64,000 bases of DNA from Halodurantibacterium flavum (lineage in GTDB: Bacteria > Pseudomonadota > Alphaproteobacteria > Rhodobacterales > Rhodobacteraceae). The translations under genes and the position numbers were made by a program. Shown here piece after piece: positions 42,920-50,323 of this stretch (positions within the stretch are counted from its first letter, which is position 1; every line of letters begins with the position of its first letter). The stretch is from assembly GCF_042681825.1 (NCBI RefSeq), contig NZ_JBHUGH010000002.1, positions 248,001 through 312,000 of the forward strand, given 5' to 3'. The notes under the pieces are model-generated. The model was not told the origin of the DNA and did no database searches. It saw only the letters and a program-made list of their open reading frames with translations.

Positions 42920-43924
42920 TTACTGCGCCAGCGCCTCGTATTCGGCGGTGTAGATGTCCAGCAGCGCCTGCCCCGGCTCGCCCGCAAGGCTGACATAGGC
43001 GGCCGAGGTGGCGCCAAAGGTCGCCTCGCGGAAGGCCGCGCGTTCTTCCGGCGTGGTCTCGCGCACGTTCATCCCGGCGGCGGTCACGGCCTCCAGCGCG
43101 CGGTCGACGGCGGCCTGCTTGTTCGCGACGAGTTCCGGGATCACCTCGATGAACGCGTCCTGAATGACGGTCTGATACTCTTCCGGCAGCGTGTTCCACC
43201 AGATCGGGCTGAAGATCACCACATCCTCCATCGCGCCGTGACCGGACACGAGCAGGTTGTTCTGCACCTCGAAGTATTTCATCGTCTCGATCGTATCGAG
43301 CGGGTTTTCCTGCCCGTCCACGACGCCGGTCTGCAGCGCGGTGTAAAGCTCGCCGAACGGAATCGCGATGGCCGAGGCGTCAAGCGCGGTGAACTGCTCG
43401 ATCAGGACCCGGCTGTCCATCACGCGGAACTTCTGGTTCGCGAAATCGCCCAGTTCGTCGATCGGCCGGTTCGAGGTGATGTGCTTGCGCCCGTTCGGCC
43501 AGAGCGCGATCGCGTGCATCCCCTTGTCGGCAAAGCTGTCCAGCAGCGCCTGACCGAACGGCCCTTCGCGCAGCGCCTGTGCCGCGGCCTCATCCTCGGG
43601 CAGCAGATAGGGGATGTCGAGGATCGACACCACCGGGTTGAACCCGCCCAGAAACGCGGCCGGCGCCACCGTGCCTTCCAGCGAACCGAACTGCACGCCC
43701 TCGTTCATCTGGCGCTGGTCGCCCAGCTGCGCCTGCGGGAAAAGCTGAAACTCGACCGCGCCGCCGGTCCGCTCGCTCACCAGCGCCGCGACCTTTTCCA
43801 GATGGATGTGGCGGTTCTGCGCCGCGGATTCGAGATGGCCGATCTTGGCCACGAATTCCTGCGCAAAGGCCGGACCGCTGATCAGGGCCGCGACCGCGGC
43901 AACCAAAAGACCTGTGTTCTTCAT
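42920..43924 (-). CDS. TRAP transporter substrate-binding protein (DctP)
   Basis: A 334-residue periplasmic protein with a Sec signal peptide (MKNTGLLVAAVAALISGPAFA, cleavage about residue 21). DctP landmarks are VEFQLFPQAQLGDQRQMNEGVQFG, the carboxylate-binding Arg region NQKFRVMDSRVLIEQF, and GELYTALQTGVVDGQENPLDTI. The TRAP class implies an organic acid ligand; orotate, dihydroorotate or N-carbamoyl-aspartate would fit (inference). The start at 43924 is preceded by a 120-bp gap carrying a half-palindrome similar to that upstream of the XRE gene. Confidence 0.9.
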   Translation of the reverse strand: MKNTGLLVAAVAALISGPAFAQEFVAKIGHLESAAQNRHIHLEKVAALVSERTGGAVEFQLFPQAQLGDQRQMNEGVQFGSLEGTVAPAAFLGGFNPVVSILDIPYLLPEDEAAAQALREGPFGQALLDSFADKGMHAIALWPNGRKHITSNRPIDELGDFANQKFRVMDSRVLIEQFTALDASAIAIPFGELYTALQTGVVDGQENPLDTIETMKYFEVQNNLLVSGHGAMEDVVIFSPIWWNTLPEEYQTVIQDAFIEVIPELVANKQAAVDRALEAVTAAGMNVRETTPEERAAFREATFGATSAAYVSLAGEPGQALLDIYTAEYEALAQ

Positions 43925-43987
43925 TATGTACCCCCGTGGAACTGTTTCTCGGTCATTTCGCGATGCGGGCCACCTGTCAAGAAAATC

Positions 43988-44003
43988 ATCTAATTTTTGA
44001 GAC
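43988..44003. promoter_or_regulatory. Candidate XRE-regulator site before the TRAP/pyrimidine operon
   Basis: ATCTAATTTTTGAGAC shares the right half and spacer (TTTTTGArAC) with the palindrome GTCTCATTTTTGAAAC at 44967-44982 in front of the XRE gene. It lies about 65 bp upstream of the TRAP binding-protein gene, in the 120-bp gap between it and the XRE gene. Confidence 0.45.
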
Positions 44004-44044
44004 GGGCGCGCGCTCCGGATGACTTTTGCACAAATATTAATCAC

Positions 44045-44938
44045 TCAGCGTGCCCCGGCGGCCTCCTGCGCCCTTTGCACGAGCGACTCCAGATGATCGG
44101 CCGCAGCAGGACCGCGCAGCGACCCCTGCCACAGGGCGCGGGCGATGCCGTCATGCAGTTCGATCGCCTCGGGCGCCGAGGTCACGAACCCCACGCCGAG
44201 GCTGATATTCGGGTCATGGCCCAGCCGGAACGGGCTGACGGTCAGCGTCGCAGTGCCGCCCGCCCGCGTGATCTGAAAGCTGGTCGAGGGGAAGGGCTCG
44301 GGCGAGACGCCCAGCTGGACGCCGATATCCGGATTGCGCAAGAGCCCGATGATGTGGCGTACCTCGCCCACCACCGCGCGGCGCCGCCCCGCCAGAACAT
44401 CGGGCGCAAGACCCGCCCGGCCTTCGACCCCATGACGCAGAAACCGTTCGATATCCGTGGCCGAGATGATCGAGGCGAGCATCGGTTTCCGCCTTGAAAA
44501 GCTGCGTTTCCGCGCCGCCAGGATATCGAGGATGCGCCCCGCTTCCGCCTGCCGCTCGGGGCTGAGCGATTCCGGCAGAACCGCGCGCAGGATCTCGTCA
44601 TACTCGCGCGTGGTCACGAGATACGAGATGGGGCTGAAGAGCCCGATGATCTGCTCCGCCTCTTCCTCCAACTGGCGCATCCGCTCGAAAAAGGCCGCCG
44701 CGTTGGGGATGTATTCGATCCCGACCCCCAGAAGGCTCGGCAAGGACACGTTCAACTCGCGCGAGATCGAGGCGAGCGTCTCGATCTTGGTGATCTCGCC
44801 CTTCTCGGCCCGGTAGAGCGCCGCGCGCGAAATGCCGATCCGCGTGGCCAGTTCCTCGGGGCCCAGCCCCCGTCCGATCCGATGCGCCCGCAGCCGGGCG
44901 CCGATGTCCCGGAAACTCGCCTTGTCGATATCCGCCAC
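44045..44938 (-). CDS. XRE-type transcriptional regulator
   Basis: A 297-residue regulator with an N-terminal Cro/CI helix-turn-helix (about residues 10-65, RLRAHRIGRGLGPEELATRIGISRAALYRAEKGEI) and a large C-terminal domain of unknown ligand. GTG start at 44938 gives VADIDKASFRDIGARLRAHR. It is the first gene upstream of, and on the same strand as, the TRAP/pyrimidine operon. An inverted repeat in its own promoter and a related half-site before the TRAP genes suggest it controls both. Confidence 0.85.
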   Translation of the reverse strand: MADIDKASFRDIGARLRAHRIGRGLGPEELATRIGISRAALYRAEKGEITKIETLASISRELNVSLPSLLGVGIEYIPNAAAFFERMRQLEEEAEQIIGLFSPISYLVTTREYDEILRAVLPESLSPERQAEAGRILDILAARKRSFSRRKPMLASIISATDIERFLRHGVEGRAGLAPDVLAGRRRAVVGEVRHIIGLLRNPDIGVQLGVSPEPFPSTSFQITRAGGTATLTVSPFRLGHDPNISLGVGFVTSAPEAIELHDGIARALWQGSLRGPAAADHLESLVQRAQEAAGAR

Positions 44939-44966
44939 GATGCCCCTCCGGCGCTTTTCCGGGCAG

Positions 44967-44982
44967 GTCTCATTTTTGAAAC
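44967..44982. promoter_or_regulatory. Candidate autoregulatory site of the XRE gene
   Basis: GTCTCA-TTTT-TGAAAC, an imperfect inverted repeat (GTyTCA/TGArAC) 29 bp upstream of the XRE start codon. The rest of 44939-45143 shows nothing else clear. Confidence 0.45.
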
Positions 44983-45143
44983 TTTGCCGCTGACGAACCT
45001 GCCGCGTTTTCCCATGCGGATCAAGTACCCGGAGCAGCCGGGTGTTGCAGGGCGTGGCCGGGGGGCCTCCGCACCGGAGCATTCGGGGGCGCCGTCCCCA
45101 TCCACAGATGCGCTTTCGGCCCTCGACGCCGATGGTCGGGCCG

Positions 45144-45980
45144 TCAGGCCTCCGGACCCTCGCCCCGGTCACGGCCCCGGTCATGGGCCCGCTCCCGGTC
45201 CAGCCGGCTCTGGACCGCCTCGCTGAAGGCGGCGGCTAGGATACCGGCGGGCATCGCGATCAGGCCGATCCCGGTCAGGGCGGTCAGCGCGGCGCAGACC
45301 TTGCCCGCCGCCGTCACCGGGACGATATCGCCATAACCCACCGTGGTCAGCGTCGCCATCGACCACCACATCGCGCGCGGGATGCTGCCAAAGGCCACGG
45401 GCTGTTCGCCACCTTCGACCACATAAAGCGCGACCGACGACAAAAGCAGCATGACCGCGGCGATGATCAGGCTGACCGCGAGTTCAAAGCGGCGCTTGAA
45501 GACGGCTGCCGCGATATCGTCAAAGGCGCGGGAAAAGGCGCCCAGCTTTGCCAGCCGCAGCAGCCGGATAAGCCGGAGCAGCCGCAAGAGGACCCCCTCC
45601 ATCCCGACAAGGGTGAAGGCCATCGTGACGATCACGATCAGGTCGAGCATCGGCAGCGGCCAGAGCATATAGGCGAGCCGCCCGCCATGGCGCGGGTTTT
45701 CCGGCGCGCACCAGACCCGCAGCCCGTATTCACCCGAGAAGACCAGAAGGAGCGTAAACTCCAGCCACCAGAAAACCTCGCGCAGCGGGTTGAACACCGA
45801 GGCCTCGGTTTCCAGCACGATCAGAAGGATCGAGATCAGGATCAGCGAGATGATGGTTCGGTTCGCGGGCGACAGGCCCGTTCCAGGCCACAGCGCCGGG
45901 TCGATTTCCCGCGCGAGGCGGCGCCGCAACCGGCGCAGGGGGCTGGCCCCGACTTCGACAGAAGAAACGGAATCCGTCAT
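45144..45980 (-). CDS. Voltage-gated-type potassium channel
   Basis: A 278-residue inner-membrane protein with six hydrophobic segments in the Kv layout: S1 from about 43, S4 with regularly spaced Arg/Lys (LLRLLRLIRLLRLAK, 131-145), pore helix and the selectivity filter TTVGYGD (212-218), then S6. A charged C-terminal tail (RERAHDRGRDRGEG) ends the protein; there is no CNB or RCK domain. It would conduct K+ across the inner membrane. It is a single-gene unit upstream of the XRE gene with a 205-bp gap and has no evident link to the operon. Confidence 0.9.
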   Translation of the reverse strand: MTDSVSSVEVGASPLRRLRRRLAREIDPALWPGTGLSPANRTIISLILISILLIVLETEASVFNPLREVFWWLEFTLLLVFSGEYGLRVWCAPENPRHGGRLAYMLWPLPMLDLIVIVTMAFTLVGMEGVLLRLLRLIRLLRLAKLGAFSRAFDDIAAAVFKRRFELAVSLIIAAVMLLLSSVALYVVEGGEQPVAFGSIPRAMWWSMATLTTVGYGDIVPVTAAGKVCAALTALTGIGLIAMPAGILAAAFSEAVQSRLDRERAHDRGRDRGEGPEA

Positions 45981-46365
45981 CAGCCGCCCCTCCGACTGTG
46001 CCCATTTTTCCGAGGATAGGAGGCGCGCCCGCCGCCCGTCAACACATCTGAAAGTGGCGCCGGGCCGGGCCCTGCCCTCTTGTCGCGACGTTGTGGTGCC
46101 GTCGTCTTCGGTGTTTCCTGCTGCGCGCGGTCAGTGGCGATCGCCTCCTGCACGACGATGTGCTCGCGCCACCGGCCAGGATCGCGCATTATCCCGGCGC
46201 GGTTCTGCCGTGGTTTCGCGTAGACCGCGTGACTAGCGGCGGCATTCGCCCGATGGACGGTTGGCTCCGCGCCGGCCGCGGGCGCTGTCTTGCCCTCGGG
46301 CAGAGTCCCAAGCGCCGGCTGATAATCCACGTAAACCTATGATTTTCGGCTAAAATTCCCGTTTC
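45981..46365. other. Intergenic stretch between channel gene and replication block
   Basis: About 385 bp. A leftward open frame (46330 to 45980, 116 codons) covers most of it but is rich in Ala, Pro and Arg, has no ribosome site and matches no family, so I do not call it a gene. The promoter of the channel gene must be near 45990-46050. Confidence 0.35.
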
Positions 46366-46379
46366 TTGCCAATTGGCAA
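46366..46379. repeat. Palindrome TTGCCAATTGGCAA, copy 1 (candidate parS)
   Basis: Perfect 14-bp palindrome 3 bp beyond the rep stop. An identical copy lies 4 bp beyond the parB stop at 50203-50216. The shared sequence extends a few bases outward on one side (AAAA before, GAA after), in opposite orientation. Probable ParB-binding centromere sites. Confidence 0.65.
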
Positions 46380-46382
46380 TTT

Positions 46383-47399
46383 TCAGATCGGGTTTGCCTC
46401 GGCATATTTGCGGAAAAACGCGAGATAGGCCTTGTCCGGATCGCTCGCGGCGGGTTTGCCAGCAACCCAGGCCCGCCATTCCGCCTCAACGAAATAGATG
46501 TCGTAGCCGGGGTGGCGCATCCGCGCGGTTTCATAGGTCTCGGTCCGCAGCGCAGAGCCGCGCCCATCGAGCCAGGCGGGGCGCGCGGGCGCCGCCGTCG
46601 GGGCGGCCTGCGCCCGTTCCTCGGCCCGGACCTTGCGACCAACCTTGGAAAATTGCAGCGCCCGCCCCGCGGCGCCCGCGGCCTCATCATCCTTGCGCCA
46701 CCAGCGCAGTTCCACATGGGTCACGCTGCGCCCGGTCTTGATCGGGTCGATCGCCACCATGAAATCCGACAGCGCGTTGACCTCGGCCACGGCCGGATCG
46801 ATCGCGCGCAGCTTGAGGTTCGACCAGGAGGTCAGCTTGCCGCGCGGCACCCCCAGAACGCCCCGCAGCGCGTCGAGCGAAAACTTCTCGGAGGAGCGCC
46901 AGCGCAGGTTGCCGCGCTTCTGCACCATTTCATACAGCGTCAGCGCGTATTTCGACGAGAGCGCGAACATTACCTCGCGCTGCAGGCGGGCAAAGACGGT
47001 CGAATTGCCGATGATCCGCCGCAGCCGCGCGGGAATCTCGTACTCGACCAGCCCGTCGGCGCGGTTCGCCTCGATGTTGCCGCCCAGCAGCTGCACCCGT
47101 TCCACTGCGGGCTCTCCGTCCCAGATCACGGCGACCTTGACGATGGCGGACATGAGCCGTTCGAGGCTTTCACCCACCCGGTCGTTGGAATTATGCGACC
47201 CCCGCAGCGCCGATTTTGCGATGATATGGCTGACCGGCTTGTCGATCGCATCCCAGGCGTTTTCCAGAAGCTGGTTGTAGATCCGCCGGTCGCTGAGCGA
47301 AAGCGGCGTCACCTCGATCAGATCCACGAGTTCGCCGGGCTTGATCATGCTTTCGCTGTTCGGCCGGATATCGACCGTGCGATAGGATTTTTCTGCCAT
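46383..47399 (-). CDS. Plasmid replication initiator, Rep_3 superfamily (RepB type)
   Basis: A 338-residue initiator. The N-terminal winged-helix domain shows LSLSDRRIYNQLLENAWD, and the second one LSSKYALTLYEMVQKRGN, a signature of Rep_3 initiators, followed by FSLDALRGVLGVPRGKLTSWSNLK and AVAEVNALSDF. Such proteins bind iterons and open the origin. It is divergent from parA across a 600-bp region with iteron-like repeats and a DnaA box. An inverted repeat just upstream of the start could serve autoregulation. Together with parAB it identifies the replicon as a low-copy plasmid or chromid. Confidence 0.9.
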   Translation of the reverse strand: MAEKSYRTVDIRPNSESMIKPGELVDLIEVTPLSLSDRRIYNQLLENAWDAIDKPVSHIIAKSALRGSHNSNDRVGESLERLMSAIVKVAVIWDGEPAVERVQLLGGNIEANRADGLVEYEIPARLRRIIGNSTVFARLQREVMFALSSKYALTLYEMVQKRGNLRWRSSEKFSLDALRGVLGVPRGKLTSWSNLKLRAIDPAVAEVNALSDFMVAIDPIKTGRSVTHVELRWWRKDDEAAGAAGRALQFSKVGRKVRAEERAQAAPTAAPARPAWLDGRGSALRTETYETARMRHPGYDIYFVEAEWRAWVAGKPAASDPDKAYLAFFRKYAEANPI

Positions 47400-48000
47400 G
47401 ACCTTACCCCGCTTTTCTTACTTTTGTAGCGCAAGGCGGGTAAGGTTTCAATCTTTCCGTCACGCGCCTGCCCTCACTTCCGGGGCAGCAGAGGGGTATC
47501 CACCCGAAAAGTAATTTATGGATGAATCGACCGTGCGCAGGTGATTCGCAACACCCTTAGGATAAAGGGGAAAATCAGGCGTCCAAGGCCCGCCCCACGC
47601 CACACCCGATCTGTAAGTTCAGCCCCCTGCCCCATCCGTAAGCGCAGCCCTTCCGATTCGTAGCGCAACCCGTCCCGCAAAGTAGGCCAAACCGCCCGAT
47701 CCGTAAGGTTTCGCCGGAATTTTCCTTTCATATCAATTGGATTTCGCTCCTGAATCTTAGAATCCCGAAGAGTCTGAATCAGGGGGTTCTTTTTATCCAC
47801 AGTTTTGGAGGATCCTGTGGCAACCTCAGTTCGAAACCTTACCGATTGGGCGGGTTGAGGCGTCGCCGGCGCCCCCAACTCCGGGAATTGGCGCCCCCTG
47901 CCCCCAACTTCCGGTTATTTCACCTATCCTGCCGGAATTCCGAACTTTACGCCGGAGCCGGTTTGCCGCATCCTTGGCGCGACCCGATTAGAGAGGCCCC
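47400..48000. other. Probable replication origin (iterons, DnaA box) and rep/parA promoters
   Basis: No gene. Next to rep, CCTTACCCCGC (47402-47412) faces GCGGGTAAGG, an inverted repeat suited to autoregulation. Iteron-like direct repeats with core GATCCGTAAGnnCAGCCC lie at 47608-47625, 47633-47650, 47655-47671 and 47698-47715, 22-43 bp apart, with a weaker copy near 47675-47693. A perfect DnaA box TTATCCACA is at 47793-47801, next to a local AT-rich stretch (47715-47800). GTAAGGTTTC occurs three times (about 47440, 47702, and reversed near 47835). The last 120 bp before parA hold two copies of CCCCCAACT(T)CCGG. Confidence 0.7.
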
Positions 48001-49200
48001 ATGACGCCCGTTCTTCCCCCCGTCTCGTTGGAAGAGCTTGCCCAGCTCACCCGACGCGCCAGCACCGTCATCGACCGCTTGCGAGAGCGTGTCTTTGCCC
48101 CCGGCACCCAGAAACGGCTCGACCTGCGCTTCAACGTCCGCACGGCCTCGGAAATGGTCGGGCGCACCGAAAAGGCCATCCGCGACGCCGAGGCCGATGG
48201 CCGCCTGCCCGAGCCCGACAAGGACGCGGAAACCCAGCGCCGCACCGGCTACACCCTCGCACAGATCAACCGGATGCGCGAGGTGTTCGGCACCCTGCCC
48301 CATCGCGCGCCGGACGATCCGCCACTGGTGCTCGCGGTCCAGAACTTCAAGGGCGGAGTAGGAAAATCCACTGTTGTCAGCCACTTGGCCCAGTATTTCG
48401 CGCTGCGGGGCTATCGGGTCTGCGTGATCGATTGCGACAGCCAGGCCTCGACCACCGCGATTTTCGGCATGAACCCGGATGTGGATGTCGATGAGGATGA
48501 AGATACGCTCTACCCGTTCCTTCGCCATGGCGGGCCGAAATCGCTCCATTACGCGCTGCGCGCGACCTATTGGCCGGGGATCGCGCTGATCCCTGCCAAT
48601 CTGGGGCTTTATGACGCCGAATATGAATTCGCGGCGCGCATGGCGCGGGAACCGACCTTCATCCTCGACCGCCTCCGCGATGGGGTGGAAAGCATCGCCG
48701 ACCAGTTCGACGTGATCCTGCTCGACCCGCCGCCGGCGCTTGGGATGATCTCGCTTTCGGTGCTGCGCGCGGCCAATGCGCTTTTGATCCCGGCGCCGCC
48801 GAACAACGTCGATTTCGCCTCGACCGCGCATTTCCTCAAGATGATGGAGGCGACGCTGACCGAGCTTGCGCAACACGGGGGTGCGCGCAGCTATAGCTTT
48901 GTTAAGGTTCTTGCGACAAAGATGAACGATCAGAAATCGGCGCATCTGGCGATCAAGCGGATGATGGACGCGGTCTTTCCGCAGGACATGCTTCAGGCGA
49001 CGCTCAAGGACAGCGCCGAGATCGACAACGCAACCGCGAACCTGTGCACGGTCTATGAACTCACCGGCGCGGCCACGCGCACCGACACGCATCGCCGCTG
49101 CCGCGCCTATCTGGACGCCGTGGGCCGCGAGGTGGAGCTTTTGGCGCGCAAGACCTGGCCGAGCCATCACCGCGCGCTTCGCAAGGAGGGACTGCTATGA
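48001..49200 (+). CDS. parA: ParA-family plasmid partition ATPase
   Basis: A 399-residue type Ia partition ATPase. An N-terminal DNA-binding part (residues about 40-100, FNVRTASEMVGRTEKAIRDAEADGRLP, MerR-like) precedes the deviant Walker A FKGGVGKST (116-124), the DCDSQASTT motif and the Walker B-like VILLDPPPALG. It moves plasmid copies with ParB. The start ATG at 48001 follows AGAGAGG. Its stop overlaps parB by 4 bp. Confidence 0.93.
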   Translation: MTPVLPPVSLEELAQLTRRASTVIDRLRERVFAPGTQKRLDLRFNVRTASEMVGRTEKAIRDAEADGRLPEPDKDAETQRRTGYTLAQINRMREVFGTLPHRAPDDPPLVLAVQNFKGGVGKSTVVSHLAQYFALRGYRVCVIDCDSQASTTAIFGMNPDVDVDEDEDTLYPFLRHGGPKSLHYALRATYWPGIALIPANLGLYDAEYEFAARMAREPTFILDRLRDGVESIADQFDVILLDPPPALGMISLSVLRAANALLIPAPPNNVDFASTAHFLKMMEATLTELAQHGGARSYSFVKVLATKMNDQKSAHLAIKRMMDAVFPQDMLQATLKDSAEIDNATANLCTVYELTGAATRTDTHRRCRAYLDAVGREVELLARKTWPSHHRALRKEGLL

Positions 49201-50198
49201 GCAAACGTCACGACGCGCTTTTCGAGGATGTGCTGAAGGACTTCTCGGCCACCGAACCCGCGCCCGAGGATCGCGGCGGGGCGCGGTTTCTCAAACGGTC
49301 CTCGACGCTCGCCGATACGGGCGAGCGGGAGGAAAAGGTGCTCCGCTGGGTGGACCCGGCGCAATGCGTCATGTGGGCCGGGCACAACCGCGCCTATGAC
49401 CTGCTGACCCCGGAAAACTGCGGCGACCTGATCGCCTCGATCAAGGCGCAGGGGCAGCAGGAATTTCCGGCGATCGTGCGCCGGCTGACCGGGGGCGAAA
49501 CGGGGGCAGGGGCCGAGTATGAGGTGATCTGCGGTGCCCGGCGTCATTTCGCGATCAGCTGGCTGCGCGCGAACAACTATCCGCAATTCCGCTATCTGAT
49601 CGAGGTGCGCGACCTGACCGACGAAGAGGCGTTCCGCCTTGCCGATCTGGAGAACCGCGACCGCGAGGATATCTCTGATTTCGAGCGTGCCCGCGATTAT
49701 GCGCTGGCGCTCGAGTCCTATTACGGCGGGCGGCAAAAGGCGATGGCGGAGCGGCTGGAGGTGTCCGAGGGCTGGCTGTCACGCTACCTTCAGCTTGCCC
49801 GGCTGCCCGAGGAGATCATCGCCGCCTATCCCGATATCCGCGAGATCCGGGAGCTTCACGCCCGCACGCTGCGTCCCTATCTGGGCGACCCGCAGCAGCG
49901 CGCGAAACTGATCGAGGCCGCGGGGGAACTGGCCGCGGAACAGCGCGCGGCGCGCGAAGGGCAGGGGGCTCCGGTGCCCGCCGCCAAGGTTCTGGCACGG
50001 CTGAAGGCCGCCGCCGCCGGCCCGCGCAAGGCCCGCCCGCCCGAGCGCCTGTTCCGCCGCGTGCCCGAGGAAAGCGGCGTCGCGATGCGCCGCAAGAACG
50101 GCCGTGTGACGCTGGAATTCAATGAGAACCTGTCGGACGCGGCGCTTGAGGTTGCGTTCCGTCTGTTCCTCGAACACCGGCGAGAGACCCGGAAGTGA
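49197..50198 (+). CDS. parB: ParB-family plasmid partition protein
   Basis: A 333-residue ParB/Spo0J protein. The N-terminal CTP-binding domain contains YEVICGARRHFAI (corresponding to the GxRR box) and DLENRDREDISDFERARDYALAL; the central helix-turn-helix is KAMAERLEVSEGWLSRYLQLARLP (about 180-203). It binds centromere sites, probably the TTGCCAATTGGCAA palindromes at 50203-50216 and 46366-46379. The C-terminal end is basic (KNGRVTLEF ... HRRETRK). Confidence 0.92.
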   Translation: MSKRHDALFEDVLKDFSATEPAPEDRGGARFLKRSSTLADTGEREEKVLRWVDPAQCVMWAGHNRAYDLLTPENCGDLIASIKAQGQQEFPAIVRRLTGGETGAGAEYEVICGARRHFAISWLRANNYPQFRYLIEVRDLTDEEAFRLADLENRDREDISDFERARDYALALESYYGGRQKAMAERLEVSEGWLSRYLQLARLPEEIIAAYPDIREIRELHARTLRPYLGDPQQRAKLIEAAGELAAEQRAAREGQGAPVPAAKVLARLKAAAAGPRKARPPERLFRRVPEESGVAMRRKNGRVTLEFNENLSDAALEVAFRLFLEHRRETRK

Positions 50199-50202
50199 AA
50201 AA

Positions 50203-50216
50203 TTGCCAATTGGCAA
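50203..50216. repeat. Palindrome TTGCCAATTGGCAA, copy 2 (candidate parS)
   Basis: Perfect 14-bp palindrome 4 bp after the parB stop, identical to the copy at 46366-46379. The two bracket the rep-origin-parAB block in inverted orientation. Confidence 0.65.
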
Positions 50217-50276
50217 GAACCTGAAAAAATCACGCCAAAACAGGCATTTGCCCGAGAATCCAGAAGGAAAATCCAG

Positions 50277-50310
50277 AAAGGCCCGTCCTTGGCAAGGGGC
50301 GGGCCTTTTT
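50277..50310 (+). terminator. Rho-independent terminator after parB
   Basis: Nine-bp stem AAAGGCCCG (50277-50285) / CGGGCCTTT (50300-50308) with a 14-base loop, followed by further T residues. It separates parAB from the convergent gene at 50324 and may act in both directions (AAAG on the other side). Confidence 0.75.
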
Positions 50311-50323
50311 CGTGGCTCAGGGG

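Noticed and set aside
45980..46330. 116-codon leftward frame between the channel gene and rep
   Set aside because: No ribosome site, biased Ala/Pro/Arg composition and no family pattern; not supported as a gene.
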